This document shows positions 1 to 5,776 of a DNA stretch of 11,556 nt, in pieces; the first letter of the stretch is position 1, and each line of letters begins with the position of its first letter. The notes under the pieces are model-generated. The model was not told the DNA's origin. It saw nothing but the letters and a program-made list of their open reading frames with translations, and searched no databases. Location: NCBI GenBank assembly GCA_030667765.1, contig DAOUVF010000047.1, positions 1-11,556 on the forward strand, written 5' to 3'. The stretch comes from Bacteroides sp. Its GTDB lineage: Bacteria; Bacteroidota; Bacteroidia; Bacteroidales; SM23-62. The translations under genes were made by a program, and so were the position numbers.

Positions 1-309
1 ATCCCAGATGATGGCAAACAGGTCTCCCCCTATCCCATTCCCGGTTGGTTCCACCAGTCCAAGCATCGCATTTCCGGCAATGGCTGCATCAATGGCATTC
101 CCGCCCTGTTTCAGGATATCCAGGCAAACCTGGGTGGCCAGGGGCTGGCTGGTAGCAGCCATGCCATGTTCAGCAATTACCTCAGACCTGGTGGCAAAGA
201 TGCTGCCGGTTACCCTATCCTGGGCTTCAGCCCTCACAAACAGCTGCAACATGATACAGCATATTATCACAGGGCTGATCGTATTAACATTTATTAAGAT
301 TTTTCCCAT
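1..309 (-). CDS. ggt: Gamma-glutamyltransferase, N-terminal part (runs off the left edge)
   Basis: The minus strand from an ATG at 309-307 reads without a stop to base 1, giving 103 residues. Residues 1-30 look like a signal peptide ending in a probable cleavage after 'AEAQ', so the enzyme is likely exported. Residues 42-100 match the conserved start of gamma-glutamyltranspeptidases: 'GMAATSQPLATQ' (49-60), 'GGNAIDAAIAGNAMLGLVEP' (69-88) and 'GNGIGGDLF' (90-98). Family members are N-terminal-nucleophile hydrolases that cut the gamma-glutamyl bond of glutathione and related compounds and self-cleave at a Thr. That Thr and the small subunit lie outside the window, so activity cannot be judged. 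The gene lies 129 bp downstream of the GH16-like gene on the same strand and may be read with it or from its own promoter. I found no convincing TAnnTTTG box in that gap. Family assignment is firm. Confidence 0.9.
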   Translation of the reverse strand, partial: MGKILINVNTISPVIICCIMLQLFVRAEAQDRVTGSIFATRSEVIAEHGMAATSQPLATQVCLDILKQGGNAIDAAIAGNAMLGLVEPTGNGIGGDLFAIIWD

Positions 310-438
310 GGCTGATCGAAGATTAATAGTGATCGTTGATGTAATAGCATGCAATATACTAAACAGATCCAACATGGGCAGGAGATGAATGTTGTTAAAC
401 CATGCAATGACAAGTGCCGAAAAGGGCAGGAAGTGAGG

Positions 439-1887
439 CTATTGTTCGGCTTTCTGATAGATCTTTACCCAGTCTATTTCCATTTTTGCCGGAAGCTGGT
501 GTTCGGTCACCCCGTTTGTAACACCGGCACTTAGTACCAGGTACATGGGTTCGCTGGGAATACCCCTGGTCTGTGTCAACACCTGCTTGTTATTGATCTT
601 CCAAACCAGCTTTTCAGGGGTCCATTCAATGGAATAGATGAAATAGTCACCGGTATATTTTTCGGCTGCTTTTTTGCGGATTTTTTTGTTCACGCCACCT
701 TTTTCTGCGATATTCCCCCAGAAATTCCCGTAATAAAGTTTTCCCTGTTCCATTTTAGCAACATCCACGTGGGGAAGTATTGTTTCGGCGACCATCCACA
801 TGGCCTGGCGTACAGGTGCATGGCTCATCCTGATTTTGGCCCTTACCTTACCATATTTCTGACGAAAACTTTTCCCGGTCGATATGAGTCCTGATGTATA
901 ATCAAAATCCTGGGTAAGAAAACCCTGGAGTGGATTCCAGACCTTCCCGGTGGTTATTTCCTTACGGGTGATGATTTTCAATACGCTGTCAGCAATTTCA
1001 AGATTCTTCCCCCCGGTATAAAAATGTTTATCCCCCGGCAGGGCATAAGTGTCTTTCAGCAGGGTTTCTCCCCAGTAATAATTCGTCATCCACTTTTTCG
1101 TATCAAGTGTTCCTTCTGTAAAATCATCTTCGAAGGTCAGTTCCCATTCCTTCAATTTGTCGAATTCATTCTTCGTCTGCAGCTTTCGGAACCATAACAG
1201 TTTTTCTGATTTTTTCAGTGTCAGGTATTCCTGCTCCAGCTTATAGTCATCCGATTGTTCATATTTTTGCTGGGGTTTCAGGGCCATGTATTCCTTTACC
1301 TTCCTGAATTCATCAGTATTGACATATTGTTTCAGTTCTTCCAGCCTCTTGAGCCTGTCGGATCCTTTGACCTGGATATAGGTCTTCATTTTCGGGGATG
1401 TTTTGAGCTTAAAGTATTTCCTCAGCATGGAGGACTTCTTTAACTCCTTGTATTGCCTTTGCTTCTGAAAAGCCTCCGAACTTTTAAACTTCTTCTTGCC
1501 CGACTGCCTTGCATCCAAAAATTCCCTGGTCCTTATATAAGCATCCAGTTCATTGTATTTTTCCAATTCGGCCGATTTACCCGCTTGTTTATATTCTGAA
1601 AGCTCACTGGAATCCTTAAGCTTTAAATACCCCTTGATGTCTTTCGATTTTTTCAGGGCCAAATATTCCTGCTCCTTTCTGTACTGTTCAGTATCCCTGA
1701 ACTTACGGGCCTTGATTTCCCTGACTTTACTGGTAAACTCCCCGGATTTGACAAGCCGGTCGAGTTCCTCAACCCGCTTCAGTTCCTCAGACTTCTTATA
1801 TGCGCGGAAATCACTGTATTCCTTGATGAGTGCAGCTTCTTCTGCTTCGATTTGTGAAGTCGCCTGCATTGCCCCGAATAAACCCAT
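439..1887 (-). CDS. Triple-repeat charged protein with C-terminal GH16-like jelly roll, probably non-catalytic and cytoplasmic
   Basis: A 482-residue protein. Residues ~32-248 are three imperfect tandem repeats, rich in Lys, Glu, Tyr and Leu and probably helical. Residues ~249-478 carry the landmarks of a GH16/laminarinase-type beta-jelly roll: 'FEDDFTEGTLDTKKW' (252-266), 'YTSGLISTGKSFRQKYGKVR' (330-349), 'AMWMV' (362-366), 'YFIYSIEWTPEKLVWKINNK' (415-434) and the closing 'MEIDWVKIYQ' (469-478). Where active GH16 enzymes have the ExDx(x)E signature, this protein reads 'HVDVAKME' (373-380). The nucleophile Glu is His373, the Asp is kept, and no Glu sits at the acid/base position. The ATG at 1887 is the first start after an in-frame TAA about 21 bp upstream, and the N-terminus 'MGLFGAMQATSQIEAEEAAL' has no hydrophobic signal. 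I infer a non-secreted, non-catalytic carbohydrate-binding or scaffolding protein. The exact role is unknown. It is last in a probable unit with two barrel proteins (54 bp gap). Confidence 0.85.
   Translation of the reverse strand: MGLFGAMQATSQIEAEEAALIKEYSDFRAYKKSEELKRVEELDRLVKSGEFTSKVREIKARKFRDTEQYRKEQEYLALKKSKDIKGYLKLKDSSELSEYKQAGKSAELEKYNELDAYIRTREFLDARQSGKKKFKSSEAFQKQRQYKELKKSSMLRKYFKLKTSPKMKTYIQVKGSDRLKRLEELKQYVNTDEFRKVKEYMALKPQQKYEQSDDYKLEQEYLTLKKSEKLLWFRKLQTKNEFDKLKEWELTFEDDFTEGTLDTKKWMTNYYWGETLLKDTYALPGDKHFYTGGKNLEIADSVLKIITRKEITTGKVWNPLQGFLTQDFDYTSGLISTGKSFRQKYGKVRAKIRMSHAPVRQAMWMVAETILPHVDVAKMEQGKLYYGNFWGNIAEKGGVNKKIRKKAAEKYTGDYFIYSIEWTPEKLVWKINNKQVLTQTRGIPSEPMYLVLSAGVTNGVTEHQLPAKMEIDWVKIYQKAEQ
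1144..1794 (-). repeat. Three tandem ~72-residue protein-level repeats inside the GH16-like gene
   Basis: Within the 482-residue protein, unit A spans residues 32-103 (bases 1579-1794), unit B 104-174 (1366-1578) and unit C 175-248 (1144-1365). Two anchors recur in register. The first is 'KSEELKRVEELD' (32), 'KSAELEKYNELD' (104) and 'GSDRLKRLEELK' (175). The second is 'EQEYLALKKS' (72), 'QRQYKELKKS' (143) and 'EQEYLTLKKS' (218). A shorter pattern of about 13 residues, roughly Y-x-x-L-K-x-S, seems to run inside each unit. The units have diverged at DNA level, so this is an old duplication and not a recent array. I do not recognise the repeat as a named family. Confidence 0.8.
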
Positions 1888-1920
1888 TTTATCTGATTTT
1901 GAGTAAGATTAATAATGTAT

Positions 1921-1928
1921 TAAAGATA
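1921..1928 (-). promoter_or_regulatory. Possible -7 box for the GH16-like gene (TATCTTTA)
   Basis: On the minus strand the gap between the barrel gene and the GH16-like gene contains TATCTTTA, a 7-of-8 match to the Bacteroidota TAnnTTTG -7 consensus. It ends 33 bp upstream of the ATG at 1887. I see no clear -33 element at the usual distance, so it is only a weak hint that the gene can be transcribed apart from the two upstream genes. Confidence 0.25.
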
Positions 1929-1941
1929 TAAAAAATCTCTG

Positions 1942-2511
1942 TTACCATTTTCTAAAACGCCGTCCGTTGATATAATAGTGTACCCCGATAGAGATTACCA
2001 GATGCTGGTATTTCCCCACCACATATTTGATCTGTGTGAATGCATTGATATCCTCAGCTACTATCATTTCAATGCCGGTCCCGATATTCAGTCCGGGTAC
2101 AACCTCATAGGAACTTTCCAGTTCCGGATTATCCGATTTGAATCCACTGTACAAATTGGTAATATTAAAACCCGCAAGTGCATAGAACAACAGCGTTTTT
2201 TCAGTCCCCAGTGTAAAGGTGACGTCCCCATCAAAGCTGAAAAACCATGTTGTTTGTTTGTCCCCTGCGGTACCCGTTCTGCTCTTTGGCACATAAAATG
2301 TCAATGATGGCACAGCCCAGAAACGGTCCGCAAGGTCGAATACGCCCCTGGCATTAAATCCCGGGTTCCCGGTTTTATAGGTGGTGTTATCTATCCCCTG
2401 ACTGAAGGTTAGTCCCCCGCCAACCCTTGTAAACTGTGCCTCTGCGACTGTTGAGATCATGATTAAAAATACAAAAGCAAGGAAGAAATGTCTGGTGGTT
2501 CTTTTAGTCAT
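1942..2511 (-). CDS. Small outer-membrane beta-barrel protein, second of a tandem paralogous pair
   Basis: A 189-residue protein from the ATG at 2511. An earlier in-frame ATG at 2571 would put 20 polar residues before the signal peptide and overlap the upstream gene, so I prefer 2511. Residues 1-26 ('MTKRTTRHFFLAFVFLIMIS' then 'TVAEAQ') form a clear signal peptide. The mature part alternates short hydrophobic strands with polar turns, as in 8-stranded outer-membrane barrels of the OMP_b-brl type common in Bacteroidota. Examples are 'WFFSFDGDVTFTLG', 'LLFYALAGFNITNLYSG' and 'HLVISIGVHYYINGR'. It resembles the gene immediately upstream along its full length, for example 'PGLNIGTGIEMIVAEDINAF' here against 'LGLNIGAGIRFPLSEYIAPF' there. 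It ends in Lys-Trp, so it has a terminal aromatic residue as outer-membrane barrels usually do. Specific function and cargo are unknown. Confidence 0.82.
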   Translation of the reverse strand: MTKRTTRHFFLAFVFLIMISTVAEAQFTRVGGGLTFSQGIDNTTYKTGNPGFNARGVFDLADRFWAVPSLTFYVPKSRTGTAGDKQTTWFFSFDGDVTFTLGTEKTLLFYALAGFNITNLYSGFKSDNPELESSYEVVPGLNIGTGIEMIVAEDINAFTQIKYVVGKYQHLVISIGVHYYINGRRFRKW

Positions 2512-2536
2512 GGTTTGACTTGTATTAATGATTGTA

Positions 2537-3121
2537 CTAATCCTCCTGCTGGCCTCTGGGTTTGGTCTCATTGATCCTGAACATAATCCCGGCTACCAGG
2601 CTGAATTGGGAAACCGGCACATTCTGGAATTGAAAATCAGCCGCATCCCCCAGGGTATATTTCACCTCTGCGAAAGGGGCTATGTATTCAGATAAGGGGA
2701 ACCTGATCCCGGCCCCGATATTGAGTCCCAGTTTCTGCATGGTCAGTTTATCCTCGAATGGCTGCCCGTTGATGACCTCATCCTGTTCGCCGGTAATGCT
2801 CATGAAAGTCAATCCCATAATACCATAAACCCGAACCATTCCCTGGTTGACTATGATGTAATCTCCATCCACGCTGATGGACCACCAGCTAAACTTTTGC
2901 GTCCCGTCATCAGTGGTAACTTTGTGTGGCAGGTAATACATGATGTTTGGAACGATCTTTATCTCTTCATTGACGGAAAATATTCCATACGCCCCGAATC
3001 CGGGTTCCCTGATTTCTGTTCCGTATCCTGCAGCCACCCCCACATGAGTAAACTGACTGTAAGAAAGGGATGAAAAGAACAGAAATATCGCTGCAAATAA
3101 AAGTTTCTGCTTGTTCTTCAT
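2537..3121 (-). CDS. Small outer-membrane beta-barrel protein, first of a tandem paralogous pair
   Basis: A 194-residue protein from the ATG at 3121. That start gives a standard signal peptide, 'MKNKQKLLFAAIFLFFSSLS' then 'YSQ'. An in-frame ATG at 3178 would add 19 polar residues and is less likely. The mature protein has strand-like segments such as 'KFSWWSISVDGDYIIVNQG', 'MVRVYGIMGLTFMSITG', 'YIAPFAEVKYTLG' and 'VSQFSLVAGIMFRIN', consistent with an 8-stranded barrel of the OMP_b-brl type. The mature N-termini of the pair align ('QFTHVG' here, 'QFTRVG' in the neighbour), which supports tandem duplication. Unlike its neighbour it ends in a charged tail ('TKPRGQQED') after the last strand. The next gene starts 25 bp downstream, so the two are almost certainly co-transcribed. 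The gene lies back to back with atpD across a 126 bp divergent gap. Role unknown. Confidence 0.82.
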   Translation of the reverse strand: MKNKQKLLFAAIFLFFSSLSYSQFTHVGVAAGYGTEIREPGFGAYGIFSVNEEIKIVPNIMYYLPHKVTTDDGTQKFSWWSISVDGDYIIVNQGMVRVYGIMGLTFMSITGEQDEVINGQPFEDKLTMQKLGLNIGAGIRFPLSEYIAPFAEVKYTLGDAADFQFQNVPVSQFSLVAGIMFRINETKPRGQQED

Positions 3122-3205
3122 AGAATGGTTATTAGTCTGATTAGAAAATATTAATTTATACGGCTGTTTCATAAACATGTTTCATATGCATTAAATCAAA
3201 AATGC

Positions 3206-3213
3206 TAACTTTG
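3206..3213 (+). promoter_or_regulatory. Bacteroidota -7 promoter box (TAACTTTG) for atpDC
   Basis: An exact TAnnTTTG match lies 34 bp before the atpD ATG. A TTTC at 3180-3183, 22 bp further upstream, could serve as the -33 element (consensus TTTG). The spacing suits the housekeeping sigma factor of Bacteroidota and predicts a short 5' leader of roughly 25 to 30 bases. I found no equally good box on the minus strand of this gap for the divergent barrel gene. Confidence 0.6.
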
Positions 3214-3247
3214 TGCTCTCTGAATCAACACTTCAATATTAATCTAA

Positions 3248-4750
3248 ATGGCGCAAATAAAAGGAGAAATTGTCCAGGTAATTGGCCCGGTCGTGGATGT
3301 CAGTTTTGAAAAGTACGGGAAGGATCTCCCTCAAATTCATGATGCACTTGAGATTAAAAGGCCCGACGGTTCCATCCTGATTATTGAATGCCAGCAACAT
3401 ATCGGGGAAAATACCATTCGTAGCATCGCAATGGATTCTACAGATGGTTTGCAGAGAGGCATGGAAGTGAAGGCCACAGGAGCTGCCATCATGATGCCTG
3501 TGGGCGATCAGATCAAAGGGCGCTTGTTGAACGTGATCGGAGATGCCATTGACGGGATGGAAAAACTGGATAAAAAAGGAGGATATGAAATTCATAACCA
3601 GCCACCCACATTTGAAGAGCTGTCTACTGAAAAAGAGGTTTTTTTTACAGGGATCAAAGTGATCGATCTCCTTGAGCCGTATTCCAAGGGGGGGAAAATT
3701 GGATTATTTGGTGGCGCAGGTGTGGGAAAGACGGTCATCATCATGGAACTGATCAATAATATTGCCAAGCAATATTCAGGGCTTTCTGTATTTGCCGGTG
3801 TCGGTGAAAGAACCAGGGAAGGAAATGACCTGCTTCGCGAGATGATTGAATCAGGCGTTATTAGATACGGCAAGGAATTCGAAGAAAGTATGGAAGCCGG
3901 AGGCTGGGATCTCAGTAAGGTAGATAAAAAGGAGCTGGCTGAATCACAGGCCACACTGGTTTTCGGACAGATGAATGAACCTCCCGGGGCGCGTGCCACG
4001 GTTGCACTATCCGGACTGACAGTTGCGGAATCATTTCGTGACGGCGATGAGCAAAGCGGGGGAAGGGATATCCTTTTCTTTGTGGATAATATCTTCCGGT
4101 TCACCCAGGCAGGTTCAGAAGTATCTGCCCTCCTGGGCCGGATGCCGTCCGCCGTTGGATACCAGCCCACACTGGCAACCGAGATGGGGATCATGCAGGA
4201 AAGGATCACCTCAACAAAACGTGGTTCCATTACATCCGTCCAGGCCATCTATGTGCCGGCTGACGACCTGACCGACCCTGCTCCGGCAACCACCTTTACA
4301 CACCTGGATGCCACTACCGTACTCAGCAGGAAGATATCCGAGCTTGGAATTTACCCGGCAGTTGACCCTCTTGATTCGACCTCCAGGATCCTTTCATCTG
4401 ATGTAGTAGGTGATGAACATTACAATACTTCTCAACGCGTAAAGGAGTTGCTCCAGCGCTATACAGAATTACAGGATATTATTGCCATCCTTGGCATGGA
4501 TGAATTGTCTGATGAGGATAAGCTTGTAGTACACCGGGCAAGAAGGGTTCAGCGCTTTCTGTCCCAGCCATTCCATGTAGCGGAGCAATTTACCGGTATT
4601 CCCGGATGTATGGTCTCCATAGAAGATACCATCAAGGGATTCAATATGATCATGGACGGGGAAGTTGACAAGTATCCCGAGATGGCCTTCAACCTGGTCG
4701 GCACCATTGAAGATGCCATGGCCAAAGGAGACAAAATGCTTGCAGAATAA
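3248..4750 (+). CDS. atpD: F1Fo ATP synthase subunit beta
   Basis: A 500-residue catalytic beta subunit of the F1 ATPase, which makes ATP from ADP and phosphate on the cytoplasmic side of the inner membrane. Visible landmarks are the N-terminal barrel 'GEIVQVIGPVVDVSF' (6-20), the P-loop 'GGAGVGKT' (155-162), 'GERTREGNDL' with the catalytic Glu187 (186-195), 'GQMNEPPGARATVALSGLTV' (240-259), the signature 'PSAVGYQPTLATEMG' (300-314) and the DELSEED-loop equivalent 'DELSDED' (418-424). A loop of about 27 residues (~207-233, with 'EAGGWDLSKVDKKE') sits before 'SQATLVFGQMNEPPG', where the E. coli subunit has only a short link. I recall such an insertion from Bacteroidota AtpD, but could not check it here. 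The start at 3248 has no Shine-Dalgarno sequence, only an A/T-rich leader. atpC follows after 7 bp. No other ATP synthase gene is in the window. Confidence 0.99.
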   Translation: MAQIKGEIVQVIGPVVDVSFEKYGKDLPQIHDALEIKRPDGSILIIECQQHIGENTIRSIAMDSTDGLQRGMEVKATGAAIMMPVGDQIKGRLLNVIGDAIDGMEKLDKKGGYEIHNQPPTFEELSTEKEVFFTGIKVIDLLEPYSKGGKIGLFGGAGVGKTVIIMELINNIAKQYSGLSVFAGVGERTREGNDLLREMIESGVIRYGKEFEESMEAGGWDLSKVDKKELAESQATLVFGQMNEPPGARATVALSGLTVAESFRDGDEQSGGRDILFFVDNIFRFTQAGSEVSALLGRMPSAVGYQPTLATEMGIMQERITSTKRGSITSVQAIYVPADDLTDPAPATTFTHLDATTVLSRKISELGIYPAVDPLDSTSRILSSDVVGDEHYNTSQRVKELLQRYTELQDIIAILGMDELSDEDKLVVHRARRVQRFLSQPFHVAEQFTGIPGCMVSIEDTIKGFNMIMDGEVDKYPEMAFNLVGTIEDAMAKGDKMLAE

Positions 4751-4757
4751 TAGCCAT

Positions 4758-5000
4758 ATGAACCTCCAGATAATCACACCGGATACCAGGATATACGAAG
4801 GGAAAGTAAAACTGGTACAGGTGCCCGGCAGCAAAGGATCCTTCCAGGTCCTGAAAAACCATGCGCCTATTATTTCGACACTTGAGCAGGGTGAAGTGAA
4901 GATTATCGATGATAAGGATCATACCGAATTATTTTCCATCGGTGGAGGAGTGATCGAGGTCAAGAAGAACGAGATCATCATCCTGGCGGAATCATTATAA
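4758..5000 (+). CDS. atpC: F1Fo ATP synthase subunit epsilon, short form
   Basis: An 80-residue protein starting 'MNLQIITPDTRIYEGKVKLV'. The ATG at 4758 is chosen over an in-frame ATG at 4665 inside atpD because it begins exactly at the conserved first strand of the epsilon beta-sandwich. Family motifs are 'PGSKGSFQVLKNHAPIISTL' (23-42) and 'FSIGGGVIEVKKNEIIILAE' (59-78). Epsilon couples the F1 head to the rotor ring. The protein stops right after the N-terminal beta-sandwich. The C-terminal two-helix domain that gives E. coli-type epsilon (about 135-140 residues) its inhibitory action is absent. Short forms like this are, to my knowledge, usual in Bacteroidota, so I do not read it as a truncation. 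It sits 7 bp after atpD and is co-transcribed with it. Confidence 0.95.
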   Translation: MNLQIITPDTRIYEGKVKLVQVPGSKGSFQVLKNHAPIISTLEQGEVKIIDDKDHTELFSIGGGVIEVKKNEIIILAESL

Positions 5001-5042
5001 TGGCTTGTTTTTTGTATATTGTTTCATCAACCATAACACCTG

Positions 5043-5768
5043 ATGATGAAATTATTATTTGCCGGAATGCTACTCTCCCTGTTATCGCTGCAGGGAACCA
5101 AAGAAAAAGTTAGTTTTCCTTCGGAAGACGGTATTGAGATAACCGCCGATAAATACCTCATCAACGAGGAATATCCCTTTATTCTTTTATTTCACCAGGC
5201 TGGATCAAGCCGGGGTGAATTCAGGGACATTGCGGAAAAATTCCTGAAACTCAGATACAATTGCCTGGCTGTTGACCTGAGGTCCGGTGATAATGCCAAT
5301 TATGTCAATAATGAAACAGCCTCCCGGGCAAGGGGAGCAGGAAAATCTGTCAACTTCCTGGATGCCATGGAAGATGTGTCGGCTGCGATTGATTATGCGT
5401 ATGATCTTAATCCCAAAGAAGTGATCCTGCTTGGCAGTTCTTATTCTGCTTCACTGGCCTTACTCGAGGGATTAAACCATCCAAAGGTCCAGGCCGTTAT
5501 AGCCTTTAGTCCGGGTGAATACTTCGGACAGGATCTCAGGTTGGAAGACAGCCTGAAAACCTGCTCCAAACCGCTTTTTGTAGCCGTGACAAAACGTGAA
5601 CAACCCTATGTGAAACAAATGCTTACAGCCTTTTCTGAAGACGACTACACCCTTTTCCAACCAGATACCCTTGGAGTCCATGGAGCACGTGCACTCTGGG
5701 ATGATAATCCAACCAAAGATGAATACTGGCTGGCTTTGTTAATGTTTATCAATAATCTCAATAAATAG
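5043..5768 (+). CDS. Exported alpha/beta hydrolase, dienelactone-hydrolase-like
   Basis: A 241-residue protein with a short N-terminal signal (residues 1-17, 'MMKLLFAGMLLSLLSLQ'), so probably periplasmic. The fold is alpha/beta hydrolase: the oxyanion-hole strand 'PFILLFHQAGSSRGEF' (45-60), 'YNCLAVDLR' (72-80), the nucleophile elbow 'LLGSSYSAS' (129-137) with Ser133, and a C-terminal 'GVHGARALW' (211-219) whose His213 is the likely catalytic base. The elbow is G-S-S-Y-S, with Ser135 where GxSxG has the second Gly. A acidic triad member may be Glu186 in 'AVTKREQPYV' (181-190), by position only. The substrate cannot be named. The ATG at 5046 is an equal start choice. It begins 42 bp after atpC with no clear promoter or terminator between, so read-through from atpDC is plausible. 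The glycosyltransferase frame opens just past its stop. Confidence 0.8.
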   Translation: MMKLLFAGMLLSLLSLQGTKEKVSFPSEDGIEITADKYLINEEYPFILLFHQAGSSRGEFRDIAEKFLKLRYNCLAVDLRSGDNANYVNNETASRARGAGKSVNFLDAMEDVSAAIDYAYDLNPKEVILLGSSYSASLALLEGLNHPKVQAVIAFSPGEYFGQDLRLEDSLKTCSKPLFVAVTKREQPYVKQMLTAFSEDDYTLFQPDTLGVHGARALWDDNPTKDEYWLALLMFINNLNK

Positions 5769-5776
5769 CCTTAGGT

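Noticed and set aside
8..388. A 126-codon plus-strand open frame at the left edge
   Set aside because: Most of it is antisense to the gamma-glutamyltransferase start, whose minus-strand translation has clear family motifs.
374..432. A short repeated GGGCAGGA (374-381 and 425-432) in the gap before the gamma-glutamyltransferase gene
   Set aside because: Only eight bases repeated twice, with no dyad or promoter context, which is compatible with chance.
2512..2571. A longer N-terminus for the second barrel protein (ATG at 2571)
   Set aside because: It would place 20 polar residues before an otherwise perfect signal peptide and overlap the upstream gene by 35 bp.
3592..4248. A 218-codon open frame on the minus strand inside atpD
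   Set aside because: It is fully antisense to a certain gene, has a Ser/Pro-rich low-complexity composition and no recognisable motif. It is best explained as a codon-bias shadow.
4665..4757. An upstream ATG extension of atpC inside atpD
   Set aside because: The extra 31 residues come from the atpD reading frame shifted by one and have no epsilon-family similarity. The ATG at 4758 matches the family start.
5001..5042. A terminator or promoter between atpC and the hydrolase
   Set aside because: There is a T-run, but no stem precedes it, and TATATTGT is a poor match to the -7 box. Neither can be supported.
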